Assembly (NCBI RefSeq): GCF_000174435.1
Contig: NZ_ACJN02000003.1
Location: 698,263 to 762,262 of the forward strand
Direction: 5' to 3'
DNA length: 64,000 nt
DNA from: Desulfonatronospira thiodismutans ASO3-1
GTDB lineage: Bacteria; Desulfobacterota; Desulfovibrionia; Desulfovibrionales; Desulfonatronovibrionaceae
Both the position numbers and the translations under genes were made by a program. Shown piece by piece: positions 53,011 to 61,030 of the stretch (its first letter is position 1; each line of letters begins with the position of its first letter). The notes below the pieces were generated by a model that worked only from the letters and a program-made list of their open reading frames with translations, ran no database searches and had not been told where the DNA came from.

Positions 53011-53265
53011 AGTTCACCAGGGTCCGGGGGCTTTGCAAACAGGACGTAAAAACTCACTCCAAGGAAGCGTAAATCAAAACCTATACACGAGTTTTTAAAC
53101 CAGAATAACTTCTATAACATGCTTTGAATCAAATTCGGTGTTGAACGGTTTTGATTAACGCTTCCTACGTTGTTCAGACAGTTTACGCCCTGTTTGCAAA
53201 GCCCCCGGACCCTGGATTGCAGCGGTGCGCTTAGATTGACCAGTTTTATCAGATGATGAATCTTA
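53011..53265 (-). repeat. Interspersed palindromic repeat, copy D (inverted orientation, no modules)
   Basis: It is the simplest copy. Plus-strand ends are TTCACCAGGGTCC (53014) and TTTTATCAGATGATGAATC (to about 53262). Read on the minus strand, the outer arm ACTGGTCAATCTA and the core GGGTCCGGGGGC match copy C. Neither hairpin module is present, so it probably shows the ancestral layout. It lies between tatD and the convergent cNMP gene; the gap 53000-53362 holds no gene. Confidence 0.88.
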
Positions 53266-53362
53266 AAACCCAATTTAAATGACAGAACGACACCCCTTCT
53301 TCACATGGCAGGATAACAAACACAGCAGGCAACAGGCGGGAAAACAGGAATTGCTCCTGTTC

Positions 53363-54121
53363 TCAACTGTCCTGGGAGTCGCAGGCCAGCTCTCTGGAAG
53401 TACTGGCCAGGCGCTGGGCCAGATTGCTTATAATGCGCGCCGACATGCCCGGATAGTCTGCAATCATCTGGTTCAGCCGGTCACCGGGGTATACCTCAAG
53501 GACGGATTCGCCTACGGATCTCACTCCGGCGGTCCTGGCCTCTCCCAGGATGGCGGCCATCTCCCCGAAAAAATCCCCCGGCTCTCTTAAAAGAGCCAGC
53601 ACTTTATCCTGCTTGACCACCTCCAGGCCCTGGTCGGAAGACACTATGCGGTATATCGCATCATCCCGGTCGCCTTCCCGGATCACCCACTCCCCCGGGG
53701 CACAGGACTTGATGCCCCCGGGAAAATAATAATCCTGATTTTCCTTGAATGCAGCATCCATACGCAGCCAGAGCTCTTCAATCTCCCTTATATGCGTATC
53801 CAGCACCCGGCGCAGGAGACGCGGTCCGGACATGGCCTGGTCCAGAAATTCCTGGTAGCCATGTCTGGCCACCCTTGCCTCTCCCCTGGTGCGGGCGGTG
53901 TAAAGATAACCCTTGTCCGGCCTGAAAAGGGTTTCCGTTCCCAGGACAGTACCGGAACCAAGCTGCATAACCTTTTGTTCACCGCGCAAAAGATCGGCCT
54001 GTCCCGAAAGAAGCACATAAAAGCAGTCTGCAGCTTCCCCCTGGACAAAGATATCCGTATCCCCGCCCAGGTTTAGAACACTGGGCTTTTGTGTATTGAA
54101 AAATTCCCCGTCCCGCATCAC
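53363..54121 (-). CDS. Protein with two cyclic-nucleotide-binding domains
   Basis: 252 residues. Domain 1 (about 5-100; DIFVQGEAADCFYVLLSGQADLL) and domain 2 (about 135-240; EWVIREGDRDDAIYRIVSSD, PGDFFGEMAAILGEARTAGVRS). The FGEMAAILGEARTA loop fits the phosphate-binding cassette, while domain 1 is degenerate. There is no HTH, so it is not a CRP-type regulator. It is last in a four-gene overlapping operon and overlaps the secreted-protein gene by four bases. Confidence 0.85.
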   Translation of the reverse strand: MMRDGEFFNTQKPSVLNLGGDTDIFVQGEAADCFYVLLSGQADLLRGEQKVMQLGSGTVLGTETLFRPDKGYLYTARTRGEARVARHGYQEFLDQAMSGPRLLRRVLDTHIREIEELWLRMDAAFKENQDYYFPGGIKSCAPGEWVIREGDRDDAIYRIVSSDQGLEVVKQDKVLALLREPGDFFGEMAAILGEARTAGVRSVGESVLEVYPGDRLNQMIADYPGMSARIISNLAQRLASTSRELACDSQDS

Positions 54122-54582
54122 TTAAAGCTTATTTCCTTGATTTCGTCCGCCCTGAAGGAAATACTGCCCCAGTCAGTCTTTCCTTGAAAGGTAGTCTGGG
54201 GCTGAATATAAAAATCCATCTCTTCCTGGTTGACCATGGTCACCCTGGCCAGAACCCTGTCATCCTGAACATAGAAACGGGCACTTTCAATCTTGCCGAA
54301 ATCCACTTCGGCCTCGGCGGAGCCGGTACGGGCCGGAAGATAAGTGGAACCCTGGACAAAAATGCCCTGCACTTCATGGCTTTTGTCGGAACGATCTTTA
54401 ATCTCAGCCCTGAAAAACCGGTCCTTTTCTGCAGCAGGCCCGAAAGTGCCGCTGGTACCCCCCATACCGAGACAGAAAAAGGCCAGCATGAACAAGGTAA
54501 GCATGGCCCGGCCTGCATTTTTTCCACCGGCCCAGTGTCTGGAGCCTGCAGTAAACCTGTTGTGCTCAAAAATTCTTTTCAT
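54118..54582 (-). CDS. Secreted or membrane-anchored protein of unknown function
   Basis: 154 residues. A basic N-terminus is followed by a hydrophobic segment (MLTLFMLAFFCLGMG, about 27-41), a signal anchor or long signal peptide. The mature part is predicted to be beta-rich (FRAEIKDRSDKSHEVQGIFVQ, SARFYVQDDRVLARVTMVNQ, ISFRADEIKEISF). No family is recognised. It overlaps the upstream DUF4911 gene by 17 bases and the downstream cNMP gene by 4. Confidence 0.65.
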   Translation of the reverse strand: MKRIFEHNRFTAGSRHWAGGKNAGRAMLTLFMLAFFCLGMGGTSGTFGPAAEKDRFFRAEIKDRSDKSHEVQGIFVQGSTYLPARTGSAEAEVDFGKIESARFYVQDDRVLARVTMVNQEEMDFYIQPQTTFQGKTDWGSISFRADEIKEISFK

Positions 54583-54823
54583 TTTTCAATGCACCTCTGT
54601 AGACTACTTTCAAATTGATCTCCCGGCCGGCAGCAGCCAGAAAATTATCCAGGTCATCCTCCGAGCCAGGGGCGTATACCAGTTGCACTACCGCCCTGTA
54701 TTTGTCCACAACGCTCATATAAGCCAGATTGTCCATGGACTCAAGCAAAAACTTGAAAAGGGCTATGTCTTTGCGCTCAAGCTCCACGTACACCCGTCTG
54801 GAAAAAAGAGGTGTAAAGCTCAA
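54566..54823 (-). CDS. DUF4911-family small protein
   Basis: 85 residues. The sequence YVELERKDIALFKFLLESMD followed by NLAYMSVVDKYRAVVQLVYAPG fits DUF4911, a small family confined mainly to Deltaproteobacteria. It looks like an alpha-beta fold related to ligand-binding ACT/MTH-type sheets, but function is unknown. It overlaps the M24 peptidase gene by four bases, an arrangement that suggests coupled translation. Confidence 0.75.
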   Translation of the reverse strand: MSFTPLFSRRVYVELERKDIALFKFLLESMDNLAYMSVVDKYRAVVQLVYAPGSEDDLDNFLAAAGREINLKVVYRGALKNEKNF

Positions 54824-55884
54824 AGGATCTCCACCCCGCTTCTGGTAACCAGGACCATGTATTCCCAGCGAACTCCACCCCAGCCTGCATAATAAAGTCC
54901 CGGCTCCACTGTGACCACCATGCCGGGTATAAACTCCCCTTTTGCATTGGGGCCGAGGCTTGGGGCCTCATGGGTCTCCAGACCGATGCCATGCCCCAGA
55001 GAATGGGTGAAATGCCTGTCCACTCCGTGTTCAGCAAAAAAAGAGCTTACTATCTGGTAGGCCTCGCTGATGGACCTGCCCGGAGCCATCCACTCTATCA
55101 CCAGGTCCTGGGCCTTGCGCACCAGGTCCCTGGTCTGCCTGAAAAAAACATCCTCTTTGGAACCTATCCAGAATGTACGGGACTGGTCCGAACAGTAGTC
55201 CTGATACCTGCCCCCCATATCCACCAGCAGGGGCATTCCATCCCTTAGCTCCCTGTCGCCGGGAGAGGCGTGCGGCAGAGCGGAGCGCTCGCCTGCGGCC
55301 ACTATGGTGGAAAAGCTCATTTCGCTGGCACCTTCCTCCTTGAACATTTTTTCCGCTTCCCAGGCAATGTCCTTTTCCCGCAGACCGGGACGAAGTATCT
55401 GCTCCAGACGGGTAAAGACCTTGTGATTGAGGGCGCAGGACTTTTTAACCAGATCCAGCTCACGTTTATCCTTGACAAAGCGCAGGTCCTCCACCAGCCC
55501 TTTGAGCGGCACCATCTCAAATTCCTGACTGATTGCTGCATAAAACTCGTAATTCATCCACTGCGGTTCAAAGCCCAGTCTGTATATGCCCGTCTTGTTC
55601 AGATAGCTCTTTATCTGCTTGTACTTGTCCCTGGTGTAAACAAATATGTCCTCTTCAGGAAAATAAGCCTTGCCCTCTTCCAGGTATCTGGGATCTGTGA
55701 GCAGGTAGTCCTTTTCCCGGGTAACCAGAAGACACCCTGCACTTTCATTACACTGGGGATCATGCAGTTCAAAACCGCTTAGATAGTAGCGGTTGGCCGG
55801 GCTGGTGATAAGATGTGCATGGACATCCTTTTCCGCCAGGTTCTTTTTCAGTTTTTTCCTGCGCACAGCGCGGGTTTCTTGCAT
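54820..55884 (-). CDS. M24-family metallopeptidase (Xaa-Pro aminopeptidase-like)
   Basis: 354 residues. The N-terminal creatinase-like domain (1-125) precedes a pita-bread domain with the metal ligands in PLLVDMGGRYQDYCSD (D, D), HSLGHGIGLETHEAP (H), VVTVEPGLYY (E) and GVRWEYMVLVT (E; the usual R-x-E-D is W-E here). It cleaves N-terminal residues before proline. First gene of a four-gene overlapping operon. Confidence 0.9.
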   Translation of the reverse strand: MQETRAVRRKKLKKNLAEKDVHAHLITSPANRYYLSGFELHDPQCNESAGCLLVTREKDYLLTDPRYLEEGKAYFPEEDIFVYTRDKYKQIKSYLNKTGIYRLGFEPQWMNYEFYAAISQEFEMVPLKGLVEDLRFVKDKRELDLVKKSCALNHKVFTRLEQILRPGLREKDIAWEAEKMFKEEGASEMSFSTIVAAGERSALPHASPGDRELRDGMPLLVDMGGRYQDYCSDQSRTFWIGSKEDVFFRQTRDLVRKAQDLVIEWMAPGRSISEAYQIVSSFFAEHGVDRHFTHSLGHGIGLETHEAPSLGPNAKGEFIPGMVVTVEPGLYYAGWGGVRWEYMVLVTRSGVEIL

Positions 55885-55936
55885 AGTATCTCCATTTCAT
55901 AAGGAATAAATCAACAATAAGCCGCCTCCCTGACCT

Positions 55937-55973
55937 CCAGAAGTCAGATGTCAGAGGCCAGAGGTCAGAAGTC
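55937..55973. repeat. Short degenerate tandem repeat (CAGAAGT / CAGAGGC units)
   Basis: About four 8-10-base units of the type CAGAAGTCAGATGTCAGAGG lie between era and the M24 peptidase gene. Confidence 0.75.
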
Positions 55974-55978
55974 TCATC

Positions 55979-56890
55979 CTATATCCCAAGGGATCTGAGA
56001 AACCCCGGGTTTTCGTCCCATCCAGGCCTGACCTTTACATGTGTTTCCAGGTACACCCTTTTCCCGCTCAAAGCTTCTGCTTCCAGCCTGGCCTGCATGC
56101 CCACCTTTTTGAGCACCTCTCCACCCCTGCCGATGACCATTGACTTGTGGGCGTCCCGCAGGACATAGATTACGGCACTGATATGCAGAAGGTCTTCCTG
56201 TTCTTTCCAGTATTCTATTTCCACGGCCAGACCGTAAGGCACTTCCTGGCGCATAGCCAGAAACAGCTTCTCCCGGATTATTTCCGCCACCATAAACCGC
56301 ATGGGCAGGGTGGACAGCTGGTCCTCCGGGTACAGGGCCGGACCGGGGTGCATATGCTCCAGGATCCTTTCCAGGAGTATCTCTGTTCCCTCCCCGGTGG
56401 ATGCAGATACCGGCAGGATCTCCCTTTCCGGAAACATTCGGCTCAGCTCCTGCCATACCGGCAAAACTTTCTTTTTGTCCCTTACCTTGTCTATCTTATT
56501 GGACACTACAACCACCCCGGAGAGCCCTGAGACTCTTTTTTTGAAGGGCTGAAAGTCCTTTTTCAGAAAATGGGGTTTTCTTACGTAAAGCTCTGTATCC
56601 ACCACCAGCAGAACTACATCTGCGGAATTAAGCCCTTCCATGGCAGAGCGGTTCAAAAGCTCGCCCAGTTTGCCCCTGGCCTTGTTTACCCCCGGTGTAT
56701 CCATAAATACCACCTGGTACCTGTCAGTACTCAAGATCCCGCTGATGCGGTTCCTGGTGGTCTGGGCCTTTGGAGTGACAATGGCCACCTTCTCCCCCAC
56801 CAGAGTGTTCATCAGGGTGGATTTTCCGGCATTGGGCGGCCCCACCAGGGCAGCAGTTCCGAAAAGATGTGTGTCCTTGTTTTCCGTCAT
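55979..56890 (-). CDS. era: GTPase Era
   Basis: 303 residues. G1 GPPNAGKST (17-25), G3 MDTPGVNKARGKLGELLNR, G4 SNKID, G5 SAST, then a C-terminal KH domain with GRGGEVLKKVGMQAR. Era binds the 3' end of 16S rRNA and couples 30S assembly to growth. It lies 138 bases downstream of rsmG on the same strand, so two rRNA-maturation genes are neighbours. Confidence 0.97.
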   Translation of the reverse strand: MTENKDTHLFGTAALVGPPNAGKSTLMNTLVGEKVAIVTPKAQTTRNRISGILSTDRYQVVFMDTPGVNKARGKLGELLNRSAMEGLNSADVVLLVVDTELYVRKPHFLKKDFQPFKKRVSGLSGVVVVSNKIDKVRDKKKVLPVWQELSRMFPEREILPVSASTGEGTEILLERILEHMHPGPALYPEDQLSTLPMRFMVAEIIREKLFLAMRQEVPYGLAVEIEYWKEQEDLLHISAVIYVLRDAHKSMVIGRGGEVLKKVGMQARLEAEALSGKRVYLETHVKVRPGWDENPGFLRSLGI

Positions 56891-57028
56891 TTCACATTGC
56901 CTGTGTTTCCCTGTTTGTAACTAATCATGTGACTATTCAGAATGCCTTGTGTCTACTTCTTATTCTGGCAAATGTCGCACGGGGGCTGTCTACTCCTACC
57001 AAATCTGCCTTTGTTTAGTCGGGATTCT

Positions 57029-57667
57029 CTACCCTCCGTCATCCATCTTCTGCAAGGCCCAGAAAAAGCGCCTTTTGCCCTGGACCTGGTAACAAAACTG
57101 CTCCTTTAGAACAAAACCCTGCAGATCCTTGCCCTCGGCCTCCTGACTGCTCAGCACAATCAGACTTCCCCTGACATCGAGCATGGAGACTGTCAGTGCA
57201 AGAAGCTTTTTCCAGGGCATAAAGGCCCGGCTTACAATCAGGTCTGCAGGCAGAATATCCCGGGGCAGATCCTCGACCCTGCCATTAATCACGTATGTAT
57301 TTTGGATACCCATGGCAGAAATGGCCTGGCGCATAAAAGCGCATCTTTTAAACCGGCTTTCCACGAGGTAGTAGCTGCCCTTATCCCAGAGCAGACGCAG
57401 GGGGAGCCCCGGCAGTCCAGCCCCGGCCCCCAGGTCCAGGCTGCGGATATCTTCCTGATGCGCTATCCGCGATAAAAAACCTGAAAGGTACAAACTGTCC
57501 ACCACCAGGCTGTGCAGGATCTCCCTCCAGTGGGACGGCCCAACCAGGTTTACACTCCTGTTCCATTTTTCCAGGGTGCTCAGATATGCCTGTAGACCCT
57601 GCACCTGCTGCGGGTTCAATTCAAAACCCAGGGCTGCTGTTTCCTCTCTTAACTCCTCAAGCTGCAT
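57029..57667 (-). CDS. rsmG: 16S rRNA (guanine527-N7)-methyltransferase
   Basis: 212 residues. LEKWNRSVNLVGP, the SAM-binding SLDLGAGAGLPGLPLRL and RAFMPWKKLLAL are characteristic of RsmG/GidB. It methylates G527 of 16S rRNA; loss gives low-level streptomycin resistance in other bacteria. It is divergent from fabD. Confidence 0.95.
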   Translation of the reverse strand: MQLEELREETAALGFELNPQQVQGLQAYLSTLEKWNRSVNLVGPSHWREILHSLVVDSLYLSGFLSRIAHQEDIRSLDLGAGAGLPGLPLRLLWDKGSYYLVESRFKRCAFMRQAISAMGIQNTYVINGRVEDLPRDILPADLIVSRAFMPWKKLLALTVSMLDVRGSLIVLSSQEAEGKDLQGFVLKEQFCYQVQGKRRFFWALQKMDDGG

Positions 57668-57748
57668 GCAAAAAACCCGTGTTTAACCCCTCGACTTTTA
57701 AACCCAAAAAAGTAAGTGTTGAGGTTTGCTGAATTTTGGAGGTCAAAA

Positions 57749-58684
57749 ATGTCAAAGCAGCTTACTGGGGTGCTCTTCCCCGGTCAAGGCTCCCAGGAGG
57801 CCAACATGGGCCGGGACCTGGCCGAAAGCGACACCGCCGCCATGGAAATATGGAAAATGGCCGAACAGGCTTGTGGCCATCCCCTGCGCGAAATTTTCTG
57901 GGATCAGGGCTGCGGGGAGATGGACGCAACCCGCTATGTACAGCCGGCTCTTACCGCAGTCAACCTGACCCTGTGGATGCGCCTTGAATCGAGGCTGGAT
58001 GTTTCCTGCAGCGCCGGACACAGCCTGGGCGAATTTTGTGCTCTTTGCGCCGCACAGGTACTGGAACCACGGTCAGTTCTGGAACTCACCTCTCTCAGGG
58101 GCAGGCTCATGGACGAGGCCGACCCCCATTCCCGGGGAGGCATGGCAGCCATACTAAAGTTGAAAAAGGACCAGGTGGAAGATATGGTCAGCCGGGTGGC
58201 CACTGATACAGACAAGGAGATTCTGGTGGCCAATTACAATACACCCACCCAGACTGTGGTTTCCGGGGACAAAGAGGCCCTGCAGCGCCTGGAAAGCCTG
58301 GTTCAGGAAGCAAAGGGCCGGCTTTTTCACCTGCCAGTAAGCGGGGCGTTTCACAGCCCCATGATGCAGGAGGCTGCCGAAGAACTTTCAGACGTCATGC
58401 GCAAGCTGGACTGGAAAACGCCGGCCTTTCCAGTATTTTTCAATGCCACAGCCGATATGGAACAGGACCCGGAAAAAATCAGGAGGATTATGTCCACCCA
58501 GATGACTTCCCCGGTATACTTTGCCCAGCTTATAGAAAACATGCATGAACATGGCGCAAAACAGTTCGTGGAACTGGGACCCAAGGGCGTCCTGACCAGA
58601 ATGATCCCCCAGATCCTGGGCCGTGATGCAGGTATTGAGGCCAGAAACCTGTCCTGTCTCAAAGACATTGAGCCTGAGAACTAA
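57749..58684 (+). CDS. fabD: Malonyl-CoA:ACP transacylase
   Basis: 311 residues from the ATG at 57749, which has TTGGAGG upstream; a start at 57716 would add 11 non-family residues. GVLFPGQGSQE at the N-terminus, nucleophile S92 in GHSLGEFCAL, and GAFHSPMM with the partner histidine. It loads malonate onto ACP for fatty-acid synthesis. argS follows after 28 bases. An imperfect GACTT/AAGTAAGT stretch before it (57690-57725) faintly recalls repeat module 1. Confidence 0.95.
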   Translation: MSKQLTGVLFPGQGSQEANMGRDLAESDTAAMEIWKMAEQACGHPLREIFWDQGCGEMDATRYVQPALTAVNLTLWMRLESRLDVSCSAGHSLGEFCALCAAQVLEPRSVLELTSLRGRLMDEADPHSRGGMAAILKLKKDQVEDMVSRVATDTDKEILVANYNTPTQTVVSGDKEALQRLESLVQEAKGRLFHLPVSGAFHSPMMQEAAEELSDVMRKLDWKTPAFPVFFNATADMEQDPEKIRRIMSTQMTSPVYFAQLIENMHEHGAKQFVELGPKGVLTRMIPQILGRDAGIEARNLSCLKDIEPEN

Positions 58685-58712
58685 AAGATTGAGAACCAAA
58701 AGAAGAAAATAG

Positions 58713-60368
58713 ATGTTTGCCAGAGAATATGTCGAAAAACACCTGCGGGAAGTGGTCCATGAGCTGGGCCTGAAGTGGCCGGACAAGGCCTCTATAGAAA
58801 CTCCCCGGGAAAAGAGTTTCGGAGACTTGGCCTGCAACCTGGCCATGCTCCTGGCCGGACAGGCCGGGGAAAAACCCAGGGACCTGGCTGCAAGGTTCAA
58901 AGACATGATGCTGGGCCGGGCTGAAAAGCTGCAAAGTATAGAAATCGCCGGGCCAGGTTTTTTGAACTTCACTTTCAAGCCCTCGTTCTGGCAGTCAATC
59001 ATCCCCGTCATCCAGAAGGAACAGGAAGGATTCGGATCTTCTGATCTGGGACGCAAACACAAAATACAGGTTGAGTACGTCTCAGCCAATCCCACAGGAC
59101 CTCTGCATATCGGGCACGGTCGCGGCGCGGCCCTGGGGGATTCCCTGGCCAGGATCCTGCGCTTTGCAGGTTTTGAAGCAAGCACTGAATATTACCTCAA
59201 TGATGCCGGCAGGCAGATGTATGTCCTGGGGGATTCGGTTCTAATCAGGTACGAGCAGCTCTGCGGGCTGGAGGCGGAGCTTTCCCCTGATCATTATCAG
59301 GGCGAATACCTGCAGGATGACGCCCGGGCACTTTATCAAGAACACGGCCGGGACCTTTTAAAGCAGGACCGGGAAAGCGCCATTGCCCTGTGCCGGGAAA
59401 AGGCTGTCCAGAGCATTCTGGCCGGCATCAAAGAAGACCTGGAGCATTTCGGTGTCGAGCATCAGGTATGGTTTTCAGAACAGGGTCTGTTTGACCGGGG
59501 CGAGGTCCAGAAGACCCTGGAGTGGCTGCAGGAAAAAGATATGGCCTACATCCATGACGGGGCCCTGTGGTTCAGGTCCACCTCCTTCGGGGACGACAAG
59601 GACCGGGTACTGCAAAAATCCGACGGGGCTCTGACTTATTTTGCTTCGGACATTGCTTATCACCACAACAAGTTCAACCGCGGCTTTGAAACAGTTGTAG
59701 ATATATGGGGGGCCGATCATCACGGCTACGCACCCAGGATGCAGGCTGCTGTCCAGGCCCTGGGCAGGCCCGCCGGGAGCCTGCGGGTCATCCTGGTTCA
59801 GCTGGTCAATCTTTTGCGGGCCGGTCAGCAGGTGAGCATGTCCACCCGCTCCGGAGAGTTCGTCACCCTGCGCCAGGTCATGGAAGAAGTGGGTGTGGAC
59901 GCCTGCAGGTTTATATTCCTTAGCCGCAAAAGTGACAGTCACCTGGATTTTGACCTTGAAGAGGTCAAGAAAAAGAGCATGGACAACCCGGTCTTTTATG
60001 TCCAGTACGCCCATGCCAGGATATGCTCGGTCTTTGCAAAGGCCGCTGAAAGAGGGATAGACACAGGCCCTGAGCCTCAAAGCCTTTTGCACCTTCTGGA
60101 ATCCCAGGAAGACCTGGATCTTCTGAAACAGCTGGAAATGTTTCCGGATATGGTCCAGGCTGCGGCCAGAAACTTAAGCCCGCACCACATCAGTTTCTAC
60201 CTGCGCGAACTGGCCGGACTGCTGCATCGCTACTACACAGTACATTCAGTGCTAAACGCTGATAGCCGGGAACTCATCCACGCACGCATGCTGCTATTAC
60301 AGGCCACGGCCAGGGTACTTTCCAACGGGCTGAAGCTCCTGGGAGTCCATGCCCCGGAAAAGATGTAA
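58713..60368 (+). CDS. argS: Arginyl-tRNA synthetase
   Basis: 551 residues. N-terminal additional domain, then VEYVSANPTGPLHIGHGRG with HIGH at 132-135. The KMSKS loop is the usual ArgRS variant VSMSTRSG. The C-terminal all-helical anticodon domain has HARICSVF and LLLQATARVLSNGLKLLGV. It lies 2 bases before the SPOR-protein gene. Confidence 0.97.
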   Translation: MFAREYVEKHLREVVHELGLKWPDKASIETPREKSFGDLACNLAMLLAGQAGEKPRDLAARFKDMMLGRAEKLQSIEIAGPGFLNFTFKPSFWQSIIPVIQKEQEGFGSSDLGRKHKIQVEYVSANPTGPLHIGHGRGAALGDSLARILRFAGFEASTEYYLNDAGRQMYVLGDSVLIRYEQLCGLEAELSPDHYQGEYLQDDARALYQEHGRDLLKQDRESAIALCREKAVQSILAGIKEDLEHFGVEHQVWFSEQGLFDRGEVQKTLEWLQEKDMAYIHDGALWFRSTSFGDDKDRVLQKSDGALTYFASDIAYHHNKFNRGFETVVDIWGADHHGYAPRMQAAVQALGRPAGSLRVILVQLVNLLRAGQQVSMSTRSGEFVTLRQVMEEVGVDACRFIFLSRKSDSHLDFDLEEVKKKSMDNPVFYVQYAHARICSVFAKAAERGIDTGPEPQSLLHLLESQEDLDLLKQLEMFPDMVQAAARNLSPHHISFYLRELAGLLHRYYTVHSVLNADSRELIHARMLLLQATARVLSNGLKLLGVHAPEKM

Positions 60369-60370
60369 CA

Positions 60371-61021
60371 ATGGCTGCCAGAAACACCAAGAACAAAAAA
60401 AAGCAGGAGTCCAGGCTGAGCCTGCAGCTGACCCCGGGCAGGACGCTTACTCTGGGCGGATTTGCCCTGCTGGCCATTGTCTGGGCTTTTATCCTGGGTG
60501 TTTTCGTAGGGCGCGGCTACAATCCCGAAGACGTAATGCCGGATATCTCCAGGATCATGCCCCAGGAAGAGAAAAAACAGGAAGAGGCCAGGATTCTACG
60601 TCCTGAAGAACTGGAGTTTCACGAACGCCTGCGCTCAGAGCCTGCCAGAGATCCATCCCCGCAGGAACAGCCGGCTGCCCCTGTGACTGAATCCCCTCAG
60701 GAACAGCCCCTGGAAACCGCTGCCCTGCCGCCTGAACCGGAACCGGCACCGGAACCAGAAACAGAGGCAGAAGCCGAGTCTTTCGTATACACCTTTCAGG
60801 TGGGCTCCTTTCAGAGTATGGAACGTGCCGGGGGCCTGCAGCAGCGCCTTTATCAGGAAGGGTTTTCCGCCTCCATCAACAGAACCTTTTCAGGAGAAGA
60901 ACCCTGGTACAGGGTCATTATCGAGGTGGAAACCACCCCCTCGAACATTGACAGCTTCAAACAGAAGCTCGGCGAACAGGGCATTGACCAGCCCCTGCTG
61001 CGAAATAAAAGGCCGTCCTGA
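60371..61021 (+). CDS. Membrane-anchored SPOR-domain protein
   Basis: 216 residues. A cytoplasmic basic N-terminus, one TM helix at about 28-48 (GGFALLAIVWAFILGVFVG), a proline/glutamate-rich periplasmic linker (about 65-135), and a C-terminal SPOR domain (YTFQVGSFQSMERAGGLQQ ... WYRVIIEVETTP). SPOR domains bind denuded septal peptidoglycan, so a divisome role like FtsN/DedD is likely. It is translated directly after argS. Confidence 0.88.
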   Translation: MAARNTKNKKKQESRLSLQLTPGRTLTLGGFALLAIVWAFILGVFVGRGYNPEDVMPDISRIMPQEEKKQEEARILRPEELEFHERLRSEPARDPSPQEQPAAPVTESPQEQPLETAALPPEPEPAPEPETEAEAESFVYTFQVGSFQSMERAGGLQQRLYQEGFSASINRTFSGEEPWYRVIIEVETTPSNIDSFKQKLGEQGIDQPLLRNKRPS

Positions 61022-61030
61022 GATCAAGCC

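Noticed and set aside
14653-53265. Insertion sequences or transposase genes inside the interspersed repeats
   Set aside because: None of the four copies has an open frame of protein-like character in any frame.
57690-57725. A fifth copy of hairpin module 1 before fabD
   Set aside because: Only a fragment (AAGTAAGTG with a poorly matched partner) is present; too short to assign to the family.
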